From: Nitrosopumilus ureiphilus
GTDB taxonomy: Archaea > Thermoproteota > Nitrososphaeria > Nitrososphaerales > Nitrosopumilaceae
Assembly (NCBI RefSeq): GCF_013407185.1
Contig: NZ_CP026995.1
Coordinates: 1,385,913 to 1,449,912, forward strand
Reading direction: 5' to 3'
Length of the DNA: 64,000 nt
Positions 37,040 through 45,827 of this stretch are shown here, piece by piece. Positions within the stretch are counted from its first letter, which is position 1. Each line of letters opens with the position of its first letter. Both the position numbers and the translations under genes were made by a program. The notes beneath the pieces were generated by a model. It was given only the letters and a program-made list of their open reading frames with translations, did no database searches and had not been told where the DNA came from.

Positions 37040-37888
37040 ATGCTAAAGATTCCATTGTTTTTGTTATTTACAATATCAATGGTATCTACTTTAGCTTTTG
37101 CAGAACCAACCATAAAAGTGCAAACATCAGACGATGAAATTAAGGCACTTGAGTCAATTTGGGTTACAGGCAAAATTACCGATGTCTCACAGTACAAGCC
37201 AGTAAAATTAAGAGTCATCGAACCAAATGGTGCAATAGTCTTTGCACCGCAAGTAGTAATTGATGACAATGGAGAATTTAGAAAATTACTAAATCCACCA
37301 ATTCCAAGCTTTGATGCAGGAAAATACATTGTGACTGCAAGTCATGATGATACAAAAGCAGTTGCACAAACACAATTCACAGTAATCTTCCAAGAGATTC
37401 CAAGAAATCCAACGGCCCAGCCACATGAGCCAGCAGGAATTGTAGAGAAAGAATCAAACATTACAAGAGGCATATCCATGTTAGCTGAGGCAGAAAATGG
37501 CTCAGACATTATCAAAATTAAAGGAAATACAAGTTATAGAGACACAGACATCACACTAGTTGTCAAGTCACCAGCAGGAAACTTGATTACAATTGATCAA
37601 GTCACACCTGGAACACAGGGGGATTTTGAAATTGAAATCAAGACAGGCGGTTCAATGTGGAAAGAGGATGGCATGTATAGCATCACTGCAAACCAAGGAG
37701 CATCATCAGAGTATAACGAATCAATCAAAGTTGAGATCAAAGACGGAGTAGTAATACCAGAATTTGGAGTTGTAGCATTACTGGTTTTAGCTATATCAAT
37801 AATTTCAATAATTATTGTTTCTGCAAAATCAAAACTTGCCATACCATCAAATATTAATTCCAGAATTCATCAAAACAACCATGTTTAG
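37040..37888 (+). CDS. Secreted surface protein with PEFG-type C-terminal sorting signal
   Basis: This 282-residue protein has an N-terminal signal peptide (about residues 1-20, ending AFA), two beta-rich modules with GKITDVSQYKPVKLRVIEPNG and GNTSYRDTDITLVVKSPAG, and a C-terminal tripartite signal. That signal has IPEFGVVALLV, a hydrophobic helix and a basic end. The PEFG motif is the thaumarchaeal recognition signal for an archaeosortase-type enzyme, which would cleave and anchor the protein at the surface. The modules resemble those at the C-terminus of the giant protein, hinting at a shared surface layer. Confidence 0.75.
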   Translation: MLKIPLFLLFTISMVSTLAFAEPTIKVQTSDDEIKALESIWVTGKITDVSQYKPVKLRVIEPNGAIVFAPQVVIDDNGEFRKLLNPPIPSFDAGKYIVTASHDDTKAVAQTQFTVIFQEIPRNPTAQPHEPAGIVEKESNITRGISMLAEAENGSDIIKIKGNTSYRDTDITLVVKSPAGNLITIDQVTPGTQGDFEIEIKTGGSMWKEDGMYSITANQGASSEYNESIKVEIKDGVVIPEFGVVALLVLAISIISIIIVSAKSKLAIPSNINSRIHQNNHV

Positions 37889-38249
37889 TTTAGATGAGAT
37901 AAAATCAGAAAAATATATTTCACTTGAAACATATAGAAAAAATGATCAACCAGTCCAAACTCCAGTTTGGTTTGTAGTTAAAGATGATTTACTGTATGTA
38001 GTCACACGAAGTCAGACAGGTAAAGTCAAACGTCTTCAAAATAATCTCAAAGTAAAATTTGCATTATGCACCATCAAAGGAAAAGTTACAGGAGAGTGGA
38101 TATCAGGCACTGCCAAGATTTTAACAGACAAAGAAACAGAAGAAGCAGTAAAAATGAGAGACCAAAAATACGGATTTATGGCAAAGATTGCAAAATTCTT
38201 GAGTAAAAGCAAGGGGGAATTTTTCGCATTTTCAATTAAGATAGACTAA
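37881..38249 (+). CDS. Pyridoxamine 5'-phosphate oxidase-like flavoprotein (PPOX class)
   Basis: This 122-residue split-barrel protein resembles the PPOX/F420-dependent oxidoreductase family: LETYRKNDQPVQTPVWFV, DDLLYVVTRSQTGKVKRLQNN and VKFALCTIKGKVTG correspond to the first strands and the phosphate-binding turn. Members bind FMN or F420. The ATG at 37881 is preferred; it overlaps the preceding stop by eight bases. Its 3' end overlaps the convergent membrane-protein gene by 14 bases. Redox partner and substrate unknown. Confidence 0.75.
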   Translation: MFSLDEIKSEKYISLETYRKNDQPVQTPVWFVVKDDLLYVVTRSQTGKVKRLQNNLKVKFALCTIKGKVTGEWISGTAKILTDKETEEAVKMRDQKYGFMAKIAKFLSKSKGEFFAFSIKID

Positions 38250-38724
38250 AAGATTGACGTAATTTCATCTCTCTTTTTAATTTGTAAGCTGTCAGTCCTG
38301 CAAATCCAAAAATTATTGCCAGCCCCACATAAGATAAAACTTGACTATACTCTATCAGTACTGCTGAAACTCCGGTCCCTACAACACTTGGTAGTAAGGA
38401 CAATGCATACAGCCACCAACCGCAGCAACCTAAAGGTACCAAAGAAAAGAAGGAAAAAAAGGATGTGGCAGCAGTACTTCCAGTATTTCCGCCAAAGGCT
38501 TTTTTCTTTACATCTAACTTGCAGCCTAGCATTTTGCTTTTCTCTGAGAGAAAGACTTGCAATCCAATCCCAAGCCCCATTCCAATAATCACAACAGAGT
38601 TTAGTTGAAATGCAGCACTGATTGCAGATAATGGTTCTAATGCAGGGGTGGTAATTACAACGACAGTAAGATATACTGCAATTGTAATGATTCCAACAAG
38701 GGACGCTTTTCTGATTGGCCTCAT
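38236..38724 (-). CDS. Polytopic membrane protein (162 aa)
   Basis: This protein has four to five hydrophobic segments, about residues 8-28, 40-60, 85-110 and 125-148. It has a CCGWW motif in the third hydrophobic region and a glycine/serine-rich loop (GGNTGSTAATS). No signal peptide cleavage site is obvious. The ATG overlaps the upstream DUF3179 gene stop by four bases, so the two are co-translated. A helper role for the DUF3179 protein is possible. The family is not recognised with certainty. Confidence 0.65.
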   Translation of the reverse strand: MRPIRKASLVGIITIAVYLTVVVITTPALEPLSAISAAFQLNSVVIIGMGLGIGLQVFLSEKSKMLGCKLDVKKKAFGGNTGSTAATSFFSFFSLVPLGCCGWWLYALSLLPSVVGTGVSAVLIEYSQVLSYVGLAIIFGFAGLTAYKLKREMKLRQSFSLS

Positions 38725-39836
38725 TGCACATCACCGTAAACTAGAGTTTCAGGATGGAATGCAACCCACTCAAACCAAAATCCAGGTTCAATTGGCATTC
38801 GTTCTAGCTGCATCCCTTCAAGTTGACCAGATATTGACAATCCATCATAGTTCCACTCAGAATTCGTTTGTACATCTAGGATTTTTCCATCCTCATACAC
38901 AAAGTCTAAGACATCACCATTAATTGTCCTCTCAAATGCACGAGAGTTTTCAGAAAATAATGATATCAACATCACAGGAGTTTCACCAACAGAGTCATTA
39001 ATCAGAATTTCTGATTCAATGTCATTTTGTTTGTAAGCTTTGAAAATTCCATCTTCATTAAATCCAATGATAATTTCTTTTGGGTGCAGTCTGTCATCGC
39101 TATGCTCTACGGGAAACATGATTCGAGGTTCGGTGTAATAATTACCATAAGGATCAGTAGCATATGAGCGAATGTATCCAGTATCAGTTGTTAAAAGTTT
39201 AGTGTCAGGATGAAGTTTCTTCCAATCACCCCAAGTAATGACATCAAATGGAACCAAATCCAATTGGTATCCAGTTAGTTCCCCTTTTACTGCAGTTCCA
39301 AGTGCTTGACTCCAATAGGATTCAGTTAACCTATCATACATCAACAAGTTACTGTTGTAGAGTTTTCCTGATGTTCCAAACGTGACTTCCTGTCCATCAA
39401 TCACTCTCTCAAAGACTTGATTAGTATAACAAAGAGGGCAGTAAGTTATTGCAACTGGCACTCCGCCTACATAATCATTAACAATTTCATGCCAGACCAA
39501 AATAAAAATAGGATAAGCTTTTGCCTCACCGTTAATCTCCAGTCCAATTACAGTGTCAGAATCAGACATGAACTGAGAGTCACGCACATTTGTAAATATT
39601 GGATTATCAATTGATGGAATTCCATCCTTTGGAGGACCGCCACCTTTAATCCTATCAAGTGGAATCAGATGTTTTACTCCATCAGTCTCCATAATTACGG
39701 GTTCTGAGGACAGTACGCTAGATTCGTCAGAATTAGAAAAAGTGGCTTGTGGAGCAGACTCTTCCTCATACAAAATAGCTAATGCCCCAAGTGCCACAAA
39801 TGCCATCACAATTGGTAAAATTACTTTGAGATTCAA
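38721..39836 (-). CDS. DUF3179-domain secreted protein
   Basis: This 371-residue protein carries an N-terminal membrane segment or signal (about residues 5-23) and then a DUF3179 domain. Distinctive segments are AYPIFILVWHEIVND, ITYCPLCYTNQVFERV, FGTSGKLYNSNLLMYDR, TESYWSQALGTAVKG and WKKLHPDTKLL. The family's biochemical role is not known. The CPLC pair and conserved His and Trp suggest a metal or redox site. It is exported and likely faces the outside. It is co-translated with the membrane protein downstream. Confidence 0.8.
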   Translation of the reverse strand: MNLKVILPIVMAFVALGALAILYEEESAPQATFSNSDESSVLSSEPVIMETDGVKHLIPLDRIKGGGPPKDGIPSIDNPIFTNVRDSQFMSDSDTVIGLEINGEAKAYPIFILVWHEIVNDYVGGVPVAITYCPLCYTNQVFERVIDGQEVTFGTSGKLYNSNLLMYDRLTESYWSQALGTAVKGELTGYQLDLVPFDVITWGDWKKLHPDTKLLTTDTGYIRSYATDPYGNYYTEPRIMFPVEHSDDRLHPKEIIIGFNEDGIFKAYKQNDIESEILINDSVGETPVMLISLFSENSRAFERTINGDVLDFVYEDGKILDVQTNSEWNYDGLSISGQLEGMQLERMPIEPGFWFEWVAFHPETLVYGDVQ

Positions 39837-39941
39837 TTTTGATTAAGTTTTGTTTTCAGAATATTAAACGATTATTCCAATTTGATTTCGGTGAATTTTT
39901 GTAAGAAACCTCACATTTTTGAAAAAACTAGGGTTAAATGA

Positions 39942-41048
39942 CTATTTTATTTTTTTATTCAATTCAGTTATGAATTTTTTTATTTTGGGTTTTGGAATTA
40001 CAGCGCCACATGCTTTGTCATGACCCCCGCCAGAACCGCCAAGGCTAGTTGCCAGTATATTGACAATTTTTCCCAAATGTACTTTGCAGTCTTTAGAACC
40101 ACGAACAGATACTGCATAAATTCCATGATCAACGCGCTCTTTGTATGCAACACCTACGTCTTTTCCAGACAGCCCCATTACAAAATTAACAGCGCCACTG
40201 GCACCTGCATCAAGAATTTCCATATAACCCAGATTTTTCATGGTCTTCATTCCTTGTTTTACTTTGGCAATCATTTGAGATAGTTTTTCGACTTGAATTT
40301 GTGCAAATTCAAATGTATTAGGTATTGCGTGTGGGAATTTGGATTCTGCTAATTCCTCAACTAAATACAATAGATAATCGGGCTCTTTTTGATGTCCTAC
40401 GATATTATATGTGAGAACAGTTGCACTAATCAATGCAAATTGTCGGTCATAGATTTGCAATAATTTTGAGCCAATTGGTCTGGTTTCCATGTAATCAGTA
40501 ATTGCAGCACATGCTGCAACAAATGATGCATGGTCATTGAGTTTTGATTTGAAGGCAGTGTAAGCTAAAACTGCAGTGCATTCATTGGTATCGTGAATTA
40601 CCTTTACTTTGATTTTGTTTAATGCCTTTACAACGTTGGGATCAATATCATGGTGATCAATGTAAGTAACTGAGACTTTGTTTTTTCTCAGAATAGTCAT
40701 AATGTCAATAAATTCATCTTGGGTTTTTTTGCTTAGACCCAGATCACAGATAAATAATGATTTTAATTTTTCATCTAAAACTACTTGGTTTAGTGCTTCC
40801 ATTTGACCAGGGTAGTCAACTAGAATTGCATCTCCGCCAAAAGCTTGTCTAATTAGGGCAGCAGAACTAATTCCATCACAATCTTCTTTGTGAGAAATAC
40901 AAATTACTTTAGTTCGTTGTGGTTTAACAGATTTTTTTGTTGGGGTTTTAATAGCTTTTTTTGCCAGAGTTTTTTTAGTAGCTTGTTTTGTTGCTGTTTT
41001 TTTAACAGTCTTTTTAGTTGAAGATTTTTTGGTTTTAGATACTGACAA
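39942..41048 (-). CDS. DHH-family phosphoesterase with lysine-rich N-terminal tail
   Basis: This 368-residue protein combines a very basic first 48 residues (repeats of KK, TKK, AKKA and TPTKK, like histone H1 tails) with a DHH phosphoesterase domain. The motifs are HKEDCDGISSAAL, FICDLGL and YIDHHD. A C-terminal DHHA1-type domain ends LGGSGGGHDKACGAVI. The family includes RecJ-type nucleases and nanoRNases. The tail suggests binding to DNA or RNA. It may act in replication (GAN/RecJ-like) or RNA decay; the sequence does not decide. Confidence 0.8.
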   Translation of the reverse strand: MSVSKTKKSSTKKTVKKTATKQATKKTLAKKAIKTPTKKSVKPQRTKVICISHKEDCDGISSAALIRQAFGGDAILVDYPGQMEALNQVVLDEKLKSLFICDLGLSKKTQDEFIDIMTILRKNKVSVTYIDHHDIDPNVVKALNKIKVKVIHDTNECTAVLAYTAFKSKLNDHASFVAACAAITDYMETRPIGSKLLQIYDRQFALISATVLTYNIVGHQKEPDYLLYLVEELAESKFPHAIPNTFEFAQIQVEKLSQMIAKVKQGMKTMKNLGYMEILDAGASGAVNFVMGLSGKDVGVAYKERVDHGIYAVSVRGSKDCKVHLGKIVNILATSLGGSGGGHDKACGAVIPKPKIKKFITELNKKIK

Positions 41049-41094
41049 TATGAATTGAAAAATTAATAGCCCTCATTTAAATTAAGAATGAAAT

Positions 41095-41310
41095 TTAGGA
41101 TTCCCGAAAAGATTTTTTGATGCTTTGATGGATTAAAGAACTAGAGTCTAAATATACATCATAAAATGATAATCCTTCCATCTGAGTTTGATGGTCTATT
41201 TCTTGAATCTTTTTTAATTCATTAGAGGATGCGTTTAGTACCAATTCATCTAATTTTTCGAGGCGTTTACGCTCCGTTGGGCTCATTAATTTTTGATTAA
41301 AAATTATCAT
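41095..41310 (-). CDS. Small helical hypothetical protein (71 aa)
   Basis: A 71-residue charged, helical protein (MSPTERKRLEKLDELVLNAS, then ELKKIQEIDH) ending in a Ser/Lys-rich tail. A second ATG at codon 9 (41286) gives a cleaner start at MSPTER. No cysteines, membrane segment or known motif. It is the last gene before the 38-bp repeat that begins the accessory region. Confidence 0.5.
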   Translation of the reverse strand: MIIFNQKLMSPTERKRLEKLDELVLNASSNELKKIQEIDHQTQMEGLSFYDVYLDSSSLIHQSIKKSFRES

Positions 41311-41331
41311 TTATGACCAAAAGTTGGCATA

Positions 41332-41369
41332 TTAGACTAATTACGTTGCAAATTGTTTACAAAATTTGT
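41332..41369 (+). repeat. 38-bp direct repeat, left copy (candidate attL)
   Basis: The 38 bases starting TTAGACTAATTACGTTGC and running through GTTTACAAAATTTGT recur exactly, in the same orientation, at 50264-50301. The pair encloses a segment of about 8.9 kb that contains an integrase relic. A diverged third copy lies at 47751-47778. This is the pattern expected of attachment-site duplication, though the integrase is no longer intact. Confidence 0.75.
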
Positions 41370-41574
41370 CAAAATTCGTCTTTGATACTTGAAAATATTA
41401 CGAAACGTCCTTTGTAATTTTCAATTTCAGGCATAAATTATCCAAAATGGTTCAAATTGGTTCTACCACACATGACGTGGGGGAATATAGACAGACCAAA
41501 AGAAATGTCATAACTAAACCTGATTTTAAAATTGAGAGAAAATCTTAATTATTTTACACTAATAAAAGAATAGA

Positions 41575-41856
41575 ATGACTGGTGAAAAATCTTCTGAAAT
41601 CGATCAAGTGAGTAAACAAACACAAGTAGTTCTAAATGAAATAAAACAAAAAAATGATGAGTTAGATCCTGCATATACTATGCTTCAAAATGCTATTGAT
41701 CAATATGAAAATTCTGGCAATAATGTAGAAAATCTTCTTCCAGCAGGTTTAGGGGGTGCATTATTGGACTCCAAATGGGGCATATTTTTGCATACATTGC
41801 GGGGCAGACATTACCGTGACTGCCTGATGATTTGGCATGAACGATTCGTTCGTTAG
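41575..41856 (+). CDS. Hypothetical protein (93 aa), first gene inside the repeat-bounded segment
   Basis: The first 55 residues are helical and charged (EIDQVSKQTQVVLNEIKQKN). The rest is different in character: a glycine-rich stretch (LLPAGLGGALLDSKWG) and a basic, tryptophan-containing end (GRHYRDCLMIWHERFVR). The abrupt change suggests the C-terminus may have been replaced or shifted in frame. The gene begins 206 bases after the left 38-bp repeat. No family is recognised. Confidence 0.45.
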   Translation: MTGEKSSEIDQVSKQTQVVLNEIKQKNDELDPAYTMLQNAIDQYENSGNNVENLLPAGLGGALLDSKWGIFLHTLRGRHYRDCLMIWHERFVR

Positions 41857-41988
41857 TGTTTTAAGCAAATTTTACAATGTCATATCATGACAGTTATGTT
41901 TATTCCAATTAGACCATCCAGAAGAGATTCAGATAATACTGAAGACTAGAACACTTTATGAGCTTCGTATCGTTTCTCCAGTCATATT

Positions 41989-42757
41989 ATGAAATATTTT
42001 GTAATTTTTTTGACTTTAGTTTCAGTAGGAATTATGTTGACAATGCCTAGTTCTTATGCACAATATGGAGGTCCGATGATCCCATCTGCAATGATAAGCG
42101 AATCACATCCTCAGTTGTCACCGTTATGGCAACAAAAATTTGGAACTGCATGGCATGAAATAGTTTGCAATCCCAGACTCAGTCTAGTTCAAAAATATGA
42201 CGGTTCTCCTGCATGTGTAAAAGAGCAAACCATTTCAAAACTAGTTGAAAGAGGATGGGCTGCTGAATCTGAAACAAAAAAAACTTTGGAAATCCACGGA
42301 TGACTGGAACTCTTTGAGACTCATACGTAACAATGACAATCTTTACTGCAATTCTACAAATGAAGGATTGTCTGATCAGTGTTATTCTCTTGAAGAAATA
42401 GTCTTTGGAAGTGGATTTAAAAAAGGAAAGCATTATGGATGGAAAGTATATCCGAGTGCAGGAATTGTGTTGCCTGAAAATTCAACTCTTACACCAATTT
42501 ACAGAACTTCAGAACCATTAGGTTTCCAACAAATTGATTTGAATGCGATGCTTGATGATAAAATATTTGTAAACAAGTGTGAGTCAAACGGTGGTGTTTG
42601 GAATTACACTTATCACGATTGTGAAGGGTTAGGATCGGAATGTACAAATGTAGATGGAATATTCATCACCCAAAATATCACACCCTCTTGTACAAGTGGA
42701 GTATGTCTTGATGGAACTGTTTACCGAATGTCATGTGTGTTTGAATATGAAAACTAG
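41989..42757 (+). CDS. Secreted cysteine-containing protein, split by an A8 frameshift
   Basis: The first frame (41989-42303) gives a signal peptide (residues 1-24, ending SYA) and a conserved-looking domain with WHEIVCNPRLSLVQKY, SPACVKEQT and KLVERGW. It then stops soon after an A8 run at about 42275-42282. The overlapping frame to 42757 continues naturally as KLWKSTDDWNSLRLIRNN, with further cysteines (VNKCESNGGVWNYTY, CTSGVCLDGTVYRMSC). With seven A residues instead of eight, one protein of about 255 residues results. A sequencing error, a phase-variable run or a real frameshift are all possible. The next gene overlaps this stop. Confidence 0.55.
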
Positions 42758-44192
42758 GCTTTTGATGATACTAATTGGAATTCTGTCTGTGGTGGGAATG
42801 TTATTTTTTCTGTTTTATGTCGGTATTCTTGGAGGCTCATGCATTGAAGGAAAAAATTTGGATGGGACATGTATGGAACCCAAAATGATCACAGTTCCAC
42901 CAAGAACTAATGGGGATTTTTCTGAGCAAGAGAAAAACCAAATTTTGACTCAACTAAGACAAGGTCCACAAAATATCAATGGAACTGCAAAGCAATTTCT
43001 TGTAAGTGCAGCGCTAGACAATCCACAACTCAAGAATTTGATAAAAGACACTACATACCAGGTAAATTGCTGCACATACACACTAGATGGCAAGGAATAC
43101 CCACATCCTCTTTACGTTGGCATAACATTTCAGCTAAATGAAAAGGATATTTTGGTTACTGCCGAGTATGACTTGCAACAAGAAGAAATCACCGATATTG
43201 AAATTCAAGAAGGGGTTAGAACTGGCGGACTGGTATCATTTGAATCTGAAAATACTGCACAATATCTTGGAAAAACTCTGTCTGAATGGAGGGAATACTC
43301 TTCTGATGAACTATACCAAATCAGCAAGACTGACAAGAATTTCCATAAAGAACTCAGCAGAATGGCAATAAAAGATCACATGAAAAAACAATTGTCACTA
43401 AACAACATTACAAATACAAACAACAACTTTAAGGTGTTCTCAGGATGGTGGCAGTCAAACTCTCTGGGTTTTAATTCAGTCATAAATTCCACTGACGGTA
43501 AATCCTATCTTGTATTGGGCTCTGCGGCGTATCATACAGTTGGGGACTATTTTGAGATACGGGAATTAAAATTTGATCATGGCATTCATGATAAAAATGA
43601 TTTTTATTTTTCGGATAATTCAGTAGTAGAAATTTCGCCTGATCCAAACAACCCTTCAAAAGTTTCAGATTATGATGTCATAATTAACCTAAACCAAACA
43701 AACAAAGTAACATTCCAAAATAATCTGCCAACGATAATTAGAATTCAAGAGAATAGGCCCGGGGATGTAGATGAGCAAACAAATCTCAAATGGATTGGCC
43801 CGACTATTTTGCCTGGAATGTACGGTGATATGACATTTGAAAATATAGGACACTATGAATGGAATGCAAGAGAGCCTATCCCATTTGCAACTGTATGGCC
43901 AATGAAAGGTTCTGGAGAAATATCTGTTATTGGTAGTGACACTGATTCACTTCCATTAAAAACAAAACTCAAAATTGCACAATCTTTTGCAAAATTATCT
44001 GATGTTCCTTGGTCTGGATTAGGTGCAGGTGAACCCTCTCTTGATGTAGATCTGTACTCTTCCATCTACGAGATGATTCCTGATGCTAAAAAATACTATA
44101 CCCAGCAACTAGAAGCAATCATTCCGTTTGATGTTCCAATAACACTAGAAGAACCAAACTATTATGATTACGGACAAGATAATGAGAACTAG
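42747..44192 (+). CDS. Membrane-anchored extracytoplasmic protein (481 aa)
   Basis: An N-terminal membrane segment (about residues 5-26) is followed by an extracytoplasmic region. One module contains YQVNCCTYTLDGKEYPHPLY and strands VGITFQLNEKDILVTAEYDL. A later beta-sandwich (about residues 300-410) with TNKVTFQNNLPTIIRIQEN and GMYGDMTFENIGHYEWNAR has a cupredoxin-like look, but no complete copper site (no Cys-x-x-x-His-x-x-x-Met) is present. The ATG at 42747 overlaps the previous gene by 11 bases, and the next gene's ATG lies inside this stop region, so the run is co-translated. Function unknown. Confidence 0.65.
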   Translation: MKTRLLMILIGILSVVGMLFFLFYVGILGGSCIEGKNLDGTCMEPKMITVPPRTNGDFSEQEKNQILTQLRQGPQNINGTAKQFLVSAALDNPQLKNLIKDTTYQVNCCTYTLDGKEYPHPLYVGITFQLNEKDILVTAEYDLQQEEITDIEIQEGVRTGGLVSFESENTAQYLGKTLSEWREYSSDELYQISKTDKNFHKELSRMAIKDHMKKQLSLNNITNTNNNFKVFSGWWQSNSLGFNSVINSTDGKSYLVLGSAAYHTVGDYFEIRELKFDHGIHDKNDFYFSDNSVVEISPDPNNPSKVSDYDVIINLNQTNKVTFQNNLPTIIRIQENRPGDVDEQTNLKWIGPTILPGMYGDMTFENIGHYEWNAREPIPFATVWPMKGSGEISVIGSDTDSLPLKTKLKIAQSFAKLSDVPWSGLGAGEPSLDVDLYSSIYEMIPDAKKYYTQQLEAIIPFDVPITLEEPNYYDYGQDNEN

Positions 44193-44883
44193 GTTTTTGA
44201 CAATATTGACATTGGTCATCATATCTCATATGGGATTTGTGTCATCCATATCTGCATCTCAGTGCATATCTGGGAAATCACTGGAAGATCATTTTGATGA
44301 TTCTGATTATGTATTTTCAGGCAAAGTGATTTCAATTAATATTTTAGAACAAAATGTTGAACCAAAAGAAACTTTTCTAGTTGATGATAAATGGGAACCA
44401 ATAGAACCTGACTTGTCATTATCATTAACACCTGCTGAAGTGACCATTCAGGTATTTTATTCGTGGAAGGGAAATGTAACAGATAAAATAATTGTAAAGC
44501 CTTTTGTTACAATGGAGCCATTAGGATTTCAATTCATTGATGGAGAATCATATCTTGTTTTTGCTGAAAATATTGAATGGAGCGACTATCCTGTGGTTAC
44601 AGGATGTGGCAATACAAAACCTCTTTCTGAATCTTTTGATACCATAAGACTTGTAGAACAGTTAGCAAATTCTGATTCACAGTCAGAAAAAGATATTGAG
44701 GTAAATTGCAATGATTACAAAGATGCATCAGATGAAATCATAAACGGAGACATTGGGCCTGTAGTTCCTATTTCAGAACTTCAAGCATTTGTCATTATCG
44801 ATGATTTTACAGATTTGGTTTTAATCGTGTTAGGAATAGTTGGAATATCTGTAGGGATCATCATTTGGAGAAATAGAAAATGA
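44182..44883 (+). CDS. TIMP/NTR-like extracytoplasmic protein with C-terminal anchor
   Basis: This 233-residue protein has a signal peptide (about residues 1-25, ending SISAS) and begins its mature part with cysteine (QCISGKSLEDHFDDSDYVF). Then come SGKVISIN, VTIQVFYSWKGN, GESYLVFAE and VTGCGNTKPL, the order seen in prokaryotic netrin/TIMP-like domains. A C-terminal membrane helix (about residues 210-230) ends in WRNRK. I start at ATG 44182, which overlaps the upstream gene by 11 bases. In eukaryotes this fold inhibits metalloproteases; here that role is only a suggestion, though a secreted protease gene lies nearby. Confidence 0.65.
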   Translation: MRTRFLTILTLVIISHMGFVSSISASQCISGKSLEDHFDDSDYVFSGKVISINILEQNVEPKETFLVDDKWEPIEPDLSLSLTPAEVTIQVFYSWKGNVTDKIIVKPFVTMEPLGFQFIDGESYLVFAENIEWSDYPVVTGCGNTKPLSESFDTIRLVEQLANSDSQSEKDIEVNCNDYKDASDEIINGDIGPVVPISELQAFVIIDDFTDLVLIVLGIVGISVGIIIWRNRK

Positions 44884-44984
44884 AATCTAACATCTTATTG
44901 TTCAAAGTTTCAATAGTTGCTGCAGGTGTTATTATGATATCTTTTGTTGTTTTCTCATATTTTCAGATCGAAAATAGTTTATAG
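44880..44984 (+). CDS. 34-residue single-span membrane peptide
   Basis: The ATG overlaps the preceding TGA (ATGA), and the frame reads MKSNILLFKVSIVAAGVIMI and continues SFVVFSYFQIENSL to a TAG. Nearly the whole product is one hydrophobic helix with a positive N-terminus. The tight ATGA coupling and clean hydrophobic composition argue that it is expressed as the last member of the secreted-protein run. It may assist the anchored proteins before it. Confidence 0.5.
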   Translation: MKSNILLFKVSIVAAGVIMISFVVFSYFQIENSL

Positions 44985-45132
44985 ATCTGTAGATTTGGGA
45001 AAAATTGACAATTAATTACTGTTACAAGTTTTTGTATTGTGGTAATTGTATGTGAGCGACAACATAATGCCATCATAGTACACTACAATTCATATACAAG
45101 ATATTTTTAGAATCCATTTGAATTGATGTATT

Positions 45133-45750
45133 ATGGATGATAAAGACGATGATAAAGAAATTATGGACAAAATACACATCTATTCAACTGATGATGAAAA
45201 GCTAAAATTTTTGGGGCAAATGTTACATAGCGATACAAGTCGGAAAATTTTACAACTGTTAATTCAAAATGAAATGACAGCTAATGAAATTTCAGATTCA
45301 AGTGGATTGTCATTATCCCTAGTAATCCATCATGTAAACAAAATGATGCAATCGGGCATTGTAACAATTAGTAAAACTACAATAAACAGTAGAAAGCAAC
45401 CGATGAAATATTATACATCTAAATCTGGAATTGTGATTTTGCCTAAAAAAGCTTCTGCAAAAGCAAAACAAAGTAAATCATTTTCAAATTCATTGAAAAA
45501 TATTATGAAGTTTGCATCAATAGGTGTGGCCGGTGTTGTGTCTTGGCTAATCACAAAACCCTCGGAGCTTGAAACACCTGGTGGTTGGCAGTCCGGTGAA
45601 GAATTACCTGAATCCTCTTTTGACGAACTGCCCGTATTGTCTTTTGACGATTATCATCTTTCAATTATAATTAGTTTAAGTGTTGTCGGAATTGGTTTAT
45701 TGGTTCAATTTTTGTTGAATCGATATAAACGTAAAAGAATAATGCCATAA
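45133..45750 (+). CDS. Membrane-bound winged-helix transcription regulator
   Basis: This 205-residue protein has an N-terminal winged-helix domain of ArsR type (LGQMLHSDTSRKILQLLIQN, then TANEISDSSGLSLSLVIHHVNKM, about residues 27-100), a basic linker, and two hydrophobic helices at about residues 125-143 and 177-197. It would sense from the membrane and bind DNA directly, a one-component system. It lies between the secreted-protein run and the secreted protease gene, 77 bases upstream of the latter, so control of either is plausible. Confidence 0.75.
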   Translation: MDDKDDDKEIMDKIHIYSTDDEKLKFLGQMLHSDTSRKILQLLIQNEMTANEISDSSGLSLSLVIHHVNKMMQSGIVTISKTTINSRKQPMKYYTSKSGIVILPKKASAKAKQSKSFSNSLKNIMKFASIGVAGVVSWLITKPSELETPGGWQSGEELPESSFDELPVLSFDDYHLSIIISLSVVGIGLLVQFLLNRYKRKRIMP

Positions 45751-45827
45751 TATAGTATTATATTAATTAGATTGGTTCAAAGAACTTTGAATCAAACCCT
45801 TTAAACTTTAATTAGTTTGTTCAAACA

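Noticed and set aside
41887-41949. A 20-codon frame between the two first genes of the repeat-bounded segment
   Set aside because: Too short, no motif, and not coupled to neighbours; may be a fragment but cannot be supported.
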